Translations under genes and position numbers: made by a program
In this document: positions 1-4,868 of the stretch, in pieces
How positions within the stretch are numbered: the stretch's first letter is position 1
Layout: the number at the start of each line of letters is the position of its first letter
Origin: JBBQNR01 sp038330145
GTDB lineage: Bacteria; Actinomycetota; Thermoleophilia; Solirubrobacterales; JBBDJG01
Length of the DNA stretch: 7,502 nt
Assembly (NCBI GenBank): GCA_038330145.1
Contig: JBBQNR010000114.1
Location: 1-7,502 of the forward strand
Direction of reading: 5' to 3'
Notes under the pieces: generated by a model
What the model saw: only the letters and a program-made list of their open reading frames with translations
Told to the model about the DNA's origin: nothing
Database searches by the model: none

Positions 1-711
1 GGCCCCCGACTCGAGCGACAGCCCGCCCATCGTCACCGCGACCGGAGCGTGTCCCGTGATCGTCTCGACGCCCGCCGACTCGAGCAGGTCGAGGATCTGT
101 CCGCTCGCGCGGGCCCCGAAGACTTCCAGCGGCGTTGCCTCGTGCGTCACGAACCGCAACTCCGCGCGCACCTGCCTCGCGGCCAGGTGGGCTGCGGTTA
201 AGAGTGCTAGCTCGTACAGTGGCAGGGCCCACTTGACCGCCTCCGGTACAGCGAAGGTGAGGCGGGTCACGGCTCCCGACTCGAGCTCTCCGAGCAACTC
301 GCGAAAGCGCTCGGTGCTTTTCTCGCCGTGGAACGTGAACGCGTTCGGAAGCGCCTCCAAGCGTCGCGTCCCAATGGCGATTACGAGCGCGTCGTACTGC
401 ATGCGGGCGCCTGCTGCCGTGTGAACCACGTGCCTGTCCGCGTCGACCTTGGCGAGCCTGTCGCGCCTGTGCAGAGCGCCGTGTTCGGCAACGATTCTGG
501 CGAGCTCGAAGTGCGCCACTTGGGTGAGACCGAAGGGCTCTGCCACCGACAGGGGCGCGTAGGAGAACGTTGCTTCGGGGGCGAGCAGCTCGACCACCGT
601 TTCCCTGGGAGCCAGTGCCCAAAGCGCCAACAGCGTCTCCAGCCCGGCCACTCCGCCACCGGCAATGAGCACGCGGGTAACGCGCCTCTCCGAGCCCGCT
701 CCTATGCTCAC
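1..711 (-). CDS. FAD-dependent NAD(P)/quinone oxidoreductase, SQR/NDH-2-like (partial, C-terminus off the left edge)
   Basis: The frame is open from a GTG at 711 to the window edge, giving 237 N-terminal residues. A dinucleotide-binding motif AGGGVAGLE at residues 17-25 follows a beta strand (RVLIA), as in the FAD-binding Rossmann fold of pyridine nucleotide-disulphide oxidoreductases. A second hallmark, DALVIAIGT (107-115), matches the conserved strand before the FAD contact in this fold. The segment PEAVKWALPLYELALL (156-171) sits where related enzymes have the second nucleotide-binding region. The start is supported by GGAGG 7 nt upstream and an in-frame stop shortly before it. Family members are membrane-associated flavoproteins that pass electrons from sulfide or NADH to quinone. 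No cysteine is visible in the 237 residues, so the usual first catalytic cysteine of classical sulfide:quinone oxidoreductase is not seen. The substrate is therefore uncertain; sulfide is suggested mainly by the neighbours. Confidence 0.85.
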   Translation of the reverse strand, partial: MSIGAGSERRVTRVLIAGGGVAGLETLLALWALAPRETVVELLAPEATFSYAPLSVAEPFGLTQVAHFELARIVAEHGALHRRDRLAKVDADRHVVHTAAGARMQYDALVIAIGTRRLEALPNAFTFHGEKSTERFRELLGELESGAVTRLTFAVPEAVKWALPLYELALLTAAHLAARQVRAELRFVTHEATPLEVFGARASGQILDLLESAGVETITGHAPVAVTMGGLSLESGA

Positions 712-718
712 GGTCGCT

Positions 719-723
719 CCTCC
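719..723 (-). promoter_or_regulatory. Shine-Dalgarno site of the FAD oxidoreductase
   Basis: Read on the minus strand this is GGAGG, with a 7-nt spacer to the GTG at 711. It decides the start of that gene, because the only codons upstream in the frame run quickly into a TGA. No clear -10/-35 pair was seen between this site and the transposase remnant. Confidence 0.6.
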
Positions 724-758
724 GTTCCGGAAATGGTCAGAGCCTCACTCTAAATGTC

Positions 759-848
759 CTACCCACACAGGTTGTGAACCCGGCTGACGGGCGGGCGGTC
801 CCCAATTGAGGAGTGGGGCCTGCGCTCGTTGTAGTAGTCGATCCAGTG
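759..848 (-). pseudogene. C-terminal remnant of an IS481/IS3-type transposase
   Basis: On the minus strand this stretch reads HWIDYYNERRPHSSIGDRPP and then VSRVHNLCG and a TAG stop. The pattern W-x-x-Y-Y-N-x-x-R-P-H-S-x-x-G-x-x-P-P is the well-known C-terminal end of the DDE (rve) integrase domain in IS481 and IS3 family transposases. Only about 30 codons survive. Upstream in the same frame the translation loses all resemblance to a transposase, and no DDE core, N-terminal helix-turn-helix or paired terminal inverted repeats were found. It is a dead fragment of an insertion sequence, lying 48 bp upstream of the oxidoreductase start. It may mark an old insertion or deletion breakpoint near 850. 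The choice between IS481 and IS3 is a guess from the PPVSR ending. Confidence 0.7.
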
Positions 849-1004
849 TGGCATGCATGCGTCTAAGGGCCACCTGATCGTTCTTGTCCAGGATGACGAA
901 GAGGGCTCGACGGCCGAGCTTGTCGATTACCTCAAGCAACACGGGATCGTGACTGCTTCGGCCCAGAACAGACTGAACACAGTTCCTCGGGCTCGCCGGC
1001 TGAC
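849..1004. other. Unassigned 156-bp stretch, open on both strands
   Basis: This gap lies between the transposase remnant and the stop of the CMD-type gene. On the minus strand it reads HDPVLLEVIDKLGRR then ALFVILDKNDQVALRR. On the plus strand, from an ATG at 853, it reads HLIVLVQDDEEGSTAELVDY then LKQHGIVTASAQ. Both translations look protein-like and both have roughly 70% G or C at third positions, so composition does not choose between them. Neither was recognised and neither has a convincing ribosome binding site. Either could be a gene fragment left beside the transposase scar, or both could be chance. Confidence 0.3.
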
Positions 1005-1514
1005 TCAGTGCCCCTCGCCCAGGGACTCTCGCCGCCGTTCCAGTGGCGCCTCGACGGTGTTCACGGTCAGGTTCGCGAGCGTGATCATGCGGGCCACCGC
1101 TTCCACCGACTCGAGCTCCGCCGGCGTCAGGTGCGGCGCTGCCGCAGCGACCAGGTCCCGCTCCGGCGGCTCGGAGAAGCCGGCCTCCGCTCGCCCGGAC
1201 GGGTACACGATTGCCGTGCGGCTGCGCTCGTCGAGCCGGGCCAGGTCGCCTAGTCCGATCGCCTCCAGATCCGCCTCCGTGACTCCGGCGCGCCGCGCCC
1301 ACCGCTCGTGGACGACCGTGCAGCCGCCGCAGGCGTTGACACGGCTGACGGCGACCATCACACGTTCCCGCAGTTCCCCGTCCAGCGAGCCGCCGGCGTA
1401 GGCGCCCCCCAGCGAGCCGGTGCGGCGCACGACGCCGGCCAGGGTGCGCGCGGCCGCCAGCGGCGAGGCAAAGGTGCGCGGCTCGCGTCGAGGCGGAGCG
1501 GCCATGCCTTCCAT
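1005..1514 (-). CDS. Carboxymuconolactone decarboxylase/AhpD-family protein
   Basis: The product is 169 residues from the ATG at 1514. It carries the family signature ACGGCTVVHE, giving Cys62, Cys65 and His69 in a CxxCxxxH arrangement. In AhpD this is the thiol site that reduces or relays electrons to peroxiredoxin. The flanking helices (RERVMVAVSRVN before, ERWARRAGVTEADLEAI after) match the all-helical CMD fold, and a typical C-terminal helix follows (ARMITLANLTVNTVEAPLER, residues 141-160). A cytoplasmic thiol-disulfide or peroxidase role is more likely than true carboxymuconolactone decarboxylation, given the intact cysteine pair. The ATG at 1514 lies 2 nt after the rhodanese stop, so translational coupling is likely. 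No good Shine-Dalgarno is visible, and an ATG at 1505 is an alternative. Much longer upstream starts would run across the rhodanese gene in another frame and are rejected. Confidence 0.88.
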   Translation of the reverse strand: MEGMAAPPRREPRTFASPLAAARTLAGVVRRTGSLGGAYAGGSLDGELRERVMVAVSRVNACGGCTVVHERWARRAGVTEADLEAIGLGDLARLDERSRTAIVYPSGRAEAGFSEPPERDLVAAAAPHLTPAELESVEAVARMITLANLTVNTVEAPLERRRESLGEGH

Positions 1515-1516
1515 TG

Positions 1517-1990
1517 TCACGGAAACGTGGGCAGCCCGAGCGTCAGCCAATCGTGCAGCCCGCCTCTGTAATAGAGAAGCCGCTCCGCAGGGTGGCCGGC
1601 GACCAGCAGCTGCGCGACGGCGTCGGGCGTGGCGTTGCACTGCGGCCCGTTGCAGAACAGCACGGTGTCGACCTCGCGGTCGAACTTGTGTAGACGCTCA
1701 GTGGTCTCTGTGTGCGGGATATTGACGGCGCCGGGGAGGCTGCCAGTCTCGAAGTAGTGCGGCAGGCGGCTGTCAACGAGCGGCAGGCCGCGCTCGATGT
1801 GCGCCAGCACCTCGAGCTCGCCCACCGTGCGCACGCCGGGCGCCAGCTGCATCGGATTGATCTTCCCCCAGGTGGCGTCGACGATGAACCGGCCCACCGC
1901 CGCGACGACCGGCCGAGGCACCATGAACGCGTCCGGCCGGCGCGGGATGCGCTTCGGCTGTGCGGGGACGCGGCGCGCGGCGTAGTTCAC
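1517..1990 (-). CDS. Single-domain rhodanese-like sulfurtransferase
   Basis: The C-terminal ~110 residues are a rhodanese domain: the PLVDSR strand, GSLPGAVNIPHTE, then the active-site loop LFCNGPQCNATPDAVAQLL and the closing GGLHDWLTLGLP. With the GTG start at 1990 the loop cysteines are Cys113 (catalytic position) and Cys118; the protein has 157 residues. The family transfers sulfane sulfur through a persulfide on the loop cysteine, usually in the cytoplasm. The GTG overlaps the TGA of the preceding phosphatidyltransferase gene (GTGA), and codons between 1990 and 1924 are almost all G/C-ending, so I prefer this start. An ATG at 1924 would give 135 residues and removes only a basic, proline-rich leader. 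The gene sits between the phosphatidyltransferase and the CMD protein in one operon, so the sulfur carrier may work with the CMD cysteine pair (inference). Confidence 0.88.
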   Translation of the reverse strand: MNYAARRVPAQPKRIPRRPDAFMVPRPVVAAVGRFIVDATWGKINPMQLAPGVRTVGELEVLAHIERGLPLVDSRLPHYFETGSLPGAVNIPHTETTERLHKFDREVDTVLFCNGPQCNATPDAVAQLLVAGHPAERLLYYRGGLHDWLTLGLPTFP

Positions 1991-2829
1991 GCGATGGACA
2001 GCTGCTTGGCGGTGGTGCGCGGGGGGACGGCACACCCTGCGAGTAGGAGGGCGGTGCCGGAGCGTTTGCGGCTGGCGGCGTTGAGCGCCAGGCCGACGAC
2101 CCGCAGCGCCGCGCCCCACGGGCGGGCGCGGATCGCGGGGCGTCGCGCGCGGGCGAACACTGCGCCGAGCGCGACCGCGAGTCCGATCGACTGGCGAGCA
2201 GCGAGTGCGGCGAAGCCGATCGGCGCGATCCGGCCCGCGCGGTGCATGGCGATCGCCGCGGTGGAGAAGAACGCCAGGTCCGCGGTGGTGTCTAGGTCGC
2301 GGCCCAGGCGGGTGCGTCCCTGCCGCCGCGCCAGCGCTCCATCGAGCCAGTCGGTGACGCCGGCGAGGATGATCACCGTGGGCAGAGCCTTCGGCGAGCG
2401 GCTCGTCCCGGACGCCGCCGGGACGAGCCAGAAGCGCGTCAGCGTGACCGCGTCGGGGATCCCGAGCCGCTCGCGCGGTCGTCCGTCGCCGCTTTCGGCC
2501 ATCCCCAGATGCCAGTCGAGCATCTGGTACACCGACAGCCACCACACGAGCCCGGGCGTCAGCCGAAGCTTGATCTGGTCGGCATTGCGCGCCGAGCGGC
2601 AGGCGGCGATCCAGGCAACCGCGCCCGCAGCGCCCCATGCCCTGGCCTGGCGGGCCATCCGCGAACGCTCCCGCCGGTTAGCGGCCGAGCGCTCCAGCGA
2701 GCTGTCGATAAACGCAACCCAGGCGCCGGGTCGGTAGCCGCGGTACCGCAACAACGCTAATTCTCTCGCAGTCCAGCGCTCGCCATCGGTGAGCGGCCGC
2801 GGTGAATAGCGCTCCCACGTCAGGGTCAT
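1987..2829 (-). CDS. CDP-alcohol phosphatidyltransferase-like membrane protein
   Basis: The product is 280 residues from the ATG at 2829. The central region has the CDP-alcohol phosphotransferase signature: Asp160, DGALAR (163-168), Gly176, Asp180 and Asp184, preceded by PDAVTLTRFWLVPA (125-138), which matches the usual first membrane helix. Family enzymes use these aspartates and divalent metal to join a CDP-linked lipid (often CDP-diacylglycerol) to an alcohol in the membrane. The spacing between the Arg of the AR pair and the Gly is 7 residues here, against the textbook 8. The N-terminal ~120 residues are not part of the family core and were not recognised. The start has GGAGG 11 nt upstream; a GTG at 2847 would add 6 residues. 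It is the first gene of the minus-strand operon, and its TGA overlaps the rhodanese GTG. The lipid product cannot be told from the sequence. Confidence 0.78.
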   Translation of the reverse strand: MTLTWERYSPRPLTDGERWTARELALLRYRGYRPGAWVAFIDSSLERSAANRRERSRMARQARAWGAAGAVAWIAACRSARNADQIKLRLTPGLVWWLSVYQMLDWHLGMAESGDGRPRERLGIPDAVTLTRFWLVPAASGTSRSPKALPTVIILAGVTDWLDGALARRQGRTRLGRDLDTTADLAFFSTAAIAMHRAGRIAPIGFAALAARQSIGLAVALGAVFARARRPAIRARPWGAALRVVGLALNAASRKRSGTALLLAGCAVPPRTTAKQLSIA

Positions 2830-2881
2830 CAGCTCGCCATCCTCCACACGGCCACGACACGCATTCTCGCGCCTTGGCGGG

Positions 2882-2887
2882 TAGCCT
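2882..2887 (+). promoter_or_regulatory. Candidate -10 element of a leaderless promoter for the SRPBCC gene
   Basis: TAGCCT fits the TAnnnT form of actinobacterial -10 boxes and ends 7 nt before the ATG at 2895. That spacing would place the transcription start on the A of the start codon. No clear -35 box and no strong Shine-Dalgarno were seen, which agrees with a leaderless transcript. The 65 bp between 2829 and 2895 must also hold the promoter of the divergent operon. Confidence 0.3.
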
Positions 2888-2894
2888 GCGGCGG

Positions 2895-3455
2895 ATGCCC
2901 CGAATCGCCCGGCTCGTCCCCCCGATCCTCGCCGCTGCCGGCAGTTATCGGCTGCTCGTGCGCGGCGCGTTGACGCTCGATCTCGATCTCGGCCGCTCGG
3001 TCAGGGCCCTCGGACCAATCGACCGAACCATCCAAGCCCCACCCGAGGTCGTCTTCGAGGTGATCGCACGTCCATACCTCGACCGCACCCCCCGCGCTAT
3101 GCAGGACAAGCTGCGAGTCTGGGAACGCGGCACAGACATGGTCCTCGCCGAGCACTTCACCACCACCGGCCGGCTCACCACCGCGACGCTCGAAACGGTT
3201 CGGTTCGAGCGGCCTCACCGGATCAGCTTCCGGCTCGTCCGCGGACCCGTCCCGCACGTCGCCGAAACGTATGAGCTCAGCGAAACACCCACCGGGACAG
3301 CGTTTCGCTACGGCGGCGAGATCGGCGCCGACCTGTGGGGACTCGGACGCTGGTGGGCCAACAAAGTCGCGATCTCCTGGGAACACGCCGTCGCCCAGTC
3401 GCTCGACGCGATCCAGGCCGAGGCCGAACGCCGAGCCACCACCCTCACAAACTGA
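2895..3455 (+). CDS. SRPBCC-fold (polyketide cyclase/START-like) protein
   Basis: The product is 186 residues from the ATG at 2895. After a short N-terminal hydrophobic stretch (residues 4-16), the core starts with DRTIQAPPEVVFEVIARPYL (43-62), the usual first strand and helix of SRPBCC proteins. It continues with strands such as DMVLAEHFTT (81-90) and FRLVRGPVP (112-120). TAFRYGGEIGADLWGLGRWW (135-154) leads into the long C-terminal helix EHAVAQSLDAIQAEAERR. The fold makes a deep hydrophobic pocket; members bind lipids, polyketides or aromatic ligands, and many have no known activity. The gene is divergent from the phosphatidyltransferase operon with 65 bp between starts, which allows shared control. 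An upstream start at 2802 would overlap the divergent gene and lacks family character. No terminator hairpin with a T run follows the stop. Confidence 0.72.
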   Translation: MPRIARLVPPILAAAGSYRLLVRGALTLDLDLGRSVRALGPIDRTIQAPPEVVFEVIARPYLDRTPRAMQDKLRVWERGTDMVLAEHFTTTGRLTTATLETVRFERPHRISFRLVRGPVPHVAETYELSETPTGTAFRYGGEIGADLWGLGRWWANKVAISWEHAVAQSLDAIQAEAERRATTLTN

Positions 3456-3806
3456 CTCGAAATCGTGGACACTGTCGCGCCGCGGCCAACGCGATACAGC
3501 GACGATCAATAGCCGTTACGCACTCCGACCTCCCCGTACTGCACGGCACCGCCAAGCAAACGCTTGTGCACGAAGCGTGTGAACGCCGTCACCGGCAGCC
3601 CGGGTCAGCGCGCCCGAGGTTGGCGCGCTCATGCAGCAAGGGGAACGCGCGTGCTGCCGCAAGTCGCCCGCCAAGCGGCAGCGCGAGGTTACGAGCGTTC
3701 GGGCGCTCCCTCTCGTCGAAGTGGCGCGACACTGATCTGACGGTGTCCGGCTGGCGATGAGATCGCCTCGTATGGCCTACAGACGGCAGGCCCGGTCAGC
3801 AGAGAC
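3456..3806. other. Gene-free region with small inverted repeats
   Basis: No reading frame here has a recognisable product, and codon character is lost compared with both neighbours. Three short inverted repeats are visible: CAAGC/GCTTG at 3553-3566, AGCGCGCC/GGCGCGCT at 3607-3629 with a 7-nt loop, and GAGCG/CGCTC at 3693-3708 around TTCGGG. None is followed by a T tract, so they are not called as intrinsic terminators. The region is best read as decayed sequence leading into the CMD-like remnant. Confidence 0.4.
3607..3629. repeat. Perfect 8-bp inverted repeat, 7-nt loop
   Basis: AGCGCGCC and its exact complement GGCGCGCT are separated by CGAGGTT. This could form a stable GC-rich hairpin in RNA or serve as a protein-binding dyad. 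No T run follows and no gene starts nearby, so no function is assigned. In DNA this GC-rich, a dyad of this size may arise by chance. Confidence 0.3.
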
Positions 3807-3908
3807 GCAGTCATTCGCCTGGCGATGTTCACCAACCTGACCATGAACTCACTCGAGGCCCTTCTCAACCGCACGCGTAGGTCAGGGCGCCACCACGGAC
3901 GTCGCTGA
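3807..3908 (+). pseudogene. C-terminal remnant of a second CMD/AhpD-family gene
   Basis: On the plus strand this reads AVIRLAMFTNLTMNSLEALL then NRTRR and ends at a TGA at 3906-3908. It aligns without gaps to AVARMITLANLTVNTVEAPL then ERRRE, the C-terminal helix of the CMD-type protein encoded at 1005-1514. By my count 12 of 25 positions are identical, with conservative changes at many others. The frame is open upstream only to 3741, the CxxC core is absent and there is no plausible start codon with a ribosome binding site. It is therefore a broken paralogue or homologue that has lost its 5' part. Its orientation is opposite to the intact gene. Confidence 0.6.
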
Positions 3909-4015
3909 CGCGCGACGCCTTGTCCCGAAGTCGGCTCTACGGGTGACTGCAGAGCGGAACCGGCGGTCACTTCAAGAGACGACCAACGCGAGCGCTTGCG
4001 ACTCCGGCGCGCTCA
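3909..4015. other. Spacer between two convergent gene remnants
   Basis: These 107 bp lie between the stop of the CMD-like remnant (plus strand) and the stop of the 4016-4198 fragment (minus strand). No gene, RNA or terminator hairpin with a T tract was seen. It may be the original intergenic region between two convergent genes whose outer parts have been lost. Confidence 0.35.
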
Positions 4016-4198
4016 TTAGCCGTGTCCCGCCGCGGCGATCGGGTCGAGCTTTCGCTTCGCGTACGGCAACGGCAGGATCATCGCCCAGTCGGCGATGGTC
4101 AGTAGCCCGAGCACGGAGCGGGGTGCGTCGCTCGCACGGTAGCCGACCGTGATCGCGGTCGCCGAGACGAGCTTCTCGGCCCAGCCGTAGCGGATCAG
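4016..4198 (-). pseudogene. C-terminal fragment of an unrecognised protein, strong coding character
   Basis: Read on the minus strand from 4198, this gives 60 residues starting LIRYGWAEKLVSATAITVGY, continuing RASDAPRSVLGLLTIADWAM and ILPLPYAKRKLDPIAAAGHG, and ending at TAA followed at once by TGA. Almost every codon ends in G or C, as in the real genes of the window. The segment SVLGLLTIADWAMILPLPYA is hydrophobic enough to be a membrane helix followed by positive residues. Upstream the frame stays open but changes character (CAA, CTA, GTA, TTA codons) and runs antisense through the arsR promoter. No credible start codon or ribosome binding site is present. It is probably the tail of a gene truncated when the arsR operon was joined here. 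The protein family was not recognised. Confidence 0.5.
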
Positions 4199-4209
4199 CG
4201 GACGTACAT

Positions 4210-4225
4210 CTATACCATGGTCTAG
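4210..4225. promoter_or_regulatory. Imperfect 16-bp palindrome, candidate ArsR operator
   Basis: CTATACCATGGTCTAG is symmetric at 7 of 8 base pairs around the central CCATGG. It is AT-rich compared with its surroundings and ends 20 bp before the arsR ATG at 4246. ArsR-family repressors bind such dyads over their own promoters. It would cover the -35 region of the candidate leaderless promoter at 4232-4237. The link to this regulator is inferred from position and symmetry only. Confidence 0.5.
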
Positions 4226-4231
4226 TTGTGC

Positions 4232-4237
4232 TAACTT
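4232..4237 (+). promoter_or_regulatory. Candidate -10 element of a leaderless arsR promoter
   Basis: TAACTT fits the TAnnnT form of actinobacterial -10 boxes and lies 8 nt before the ATG at 4246, with no Shine-Dalgarno in between. A transcription start at or near that ATG would make a leaderless mRNA. No good -35 match was found; the palindrome occupies that position. Confidence 0.3.
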
Positions 4238-4245
4238 CGGCCGAC

Positions 4246-4593
4246 ATGACCGAAGTCCCAGTCCCCCACCCGCTTCCCGACCCGCTCATCGATCTGATCG
4301 CATACCGCTTCCGCGTGCTGGCGGAGCCAATGCGGATTAAGCTGCTGGACCGGCTGCGCGATGGCGCTGCGACGGTGAGCGAACTGCAAGAAGCAACAGG
4401 CGCCTCGCAACAGAACGTCTCCAAGCACTTGGGCGTGCTGCTGAACGCGGGCATGGTCGGCCGCAGCAAGGAGGGCAACTTCGCCCGCTACGCGATTGCC
4501 GACGAGGGTGTGTTCGAGGTGTGCGAGCAGGTCTGCGGCGGATTGCGTCGCCAGGTCGCCAAGCTCGATTCCGTACTTGGAGGTGCCTCATGA
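4246..4593 (+). CDS. ArsR-family transcriptional repressor
   Basis: The product is 115 residues from the ATG at 4246. RFRVLAEPMRIKLLDRLRDG (21-40) is the typical ArsR start. It is followed by the winged helix-turn-helix: TVSELQEATGASQQNVSKHL (43-62) with the recognition helix, then the wing around GRSKEGNFARYAIAD. The last helix holds the only two cysteines, Cys93 and Cys97, in VCEQVCGG. There is no metal motif such as ELCVCDL in the recognition helix. Sulfide/persulfide sensors of this family (SqrR, BigR) also use a cysteine pair, but one in helix 2 and one in helix 5. The protein is thus a likely thiol-redox or metal sensor controlling its own operon through the palindrome upstream. Its TGA overlaps the next ATG. 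A GTG at 4228 would add 6 residues and is the alternative start. Confidence 0.88.
   Translation: MTEVPVPHPLPDPLIDLIAYRFRVLAEPMRIKLLDRLRDGAATVSELQEATGASQQNVSKHLGVLLNAGMVGRSKEGNFARYAIADEGVFEVCEQVCGGLRRQVAKLDSVLGGAS
4579..4583 (+). promoter_or_regulatory. Shine-Dalgarno site of the DUF2892 gene
   Basis: GGAGG with a 6-nt spacer to the ATG at 4590. It fixes the start of the small membrane protein gene at the ATGA overlap with arsR, and excludes the longer frame from 4521, which would lie inside arsR. Confidence 0.6.
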
Positions 4594-4868
4594 CGCGCCC
4601 GAGCGTCTCGTGCCCGCCTGACGCCGACCGCGGCTGGCCGCTCGAGCGGGCGCTGTTCGCACTTGCCGGAACCGTGACCCTGCTGAGCGCGGCGCTCGCC
4701 GCAGTCGTCTCGCCCTGGTTTCTGCTGCTGACGGGGTTCGTCGGCGTCAACCAATGGCTGTTCGTCCTGCTCGGCGCGTGCCCCGCCTCATTCCTCCTCG
4801 GCCGCGTGTTCGGTCTCTCCTCGCAGGCCTCGCAGACGACTCAGACGACCCCGGGAGCCTCCCGATGA
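4590..4868 (+). CDS. DUF2892/YgaP-type two-helix inner membrane protein
   Basis: The product is 92 residues. It has two hydrophobic helices, about 22-40 (LFALAGTVTLLSAALAAVV) and 43-62. The family motif GVNQWLFVLLGACPASFLLG (52-71) matches the N-Q-x-L-F-x3-G-x-CPAS-x-L-L pattern of the DUF2892 domain, which in YgaP forms the membrane part behind a rhodanese domain. Here the membrane domain stands alone; a rhodanese gene lies 2.6 kb away in a different operon. Cys64 next to Pro65 is conserved in this family. A short Ser/Thr/Gln-rich tail (77-88) follows. The start overlaps the arsR stop (ATGA) and the stop overlaps the start of the transporter gene in the same way. The function is unknown; a link to sulfane sulfur at the membrane is inferred from YgaP and from the operon. 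Confidence 0.82.
   Translation: MTRPSVSCPPDADRGWPLERALFALAGTVTLLSAALAAVVSPWFLLLTGFVGVNQWLFVLLGACPASFLLGRVFGLSSQASQTTQTTPGASR

Noticed and set aside
1..1120. The word CGACTCGAGC repeated at about 7, 74, 277 and 1107
   Set aside because: Each copy lies in coding sequence and, read on the minus strand, encodes Leu-Glu-Ser in different contexts (SLESG, LLESAG, ELESG, ELESVE). It reflects codon choice, not a repeat element.
1517..2638. A long minus-strand frame that would fuse 216 extra residues to the rhodanese
   Set aside because: The extension lies out of frame over the phosphatidyltransferase gene, which has the better protein on the same strand; the extension is Arg/Gly/Pro-rich with no recognisable fold.
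3693..3708. GAGCG-TTCGGG-CGCTC hairpin as an intrinsic terminator
   Set aside because: It has only 5 bp of stem and no following T run, and lies 240 bp past the SRPBCC stop.
4087..4106. Similarity of ATGGTCAGTAGCC to ATGGTCAGAGCC near 733, as a possible IS end pair
   Set aside because: The match is about 12 bases with a gap, lies inside the 4016-4198 coding fragment and does not continue; it is most likely chance.
3972..4478. A 168-residue minus-strand frame across the arsR start
   Set aside because: It is antisense to arsR in its first part and out of frame with the strongly coding 4016-4198 fragment in its last part; the translation is Ser/Arg-rich with no domain.
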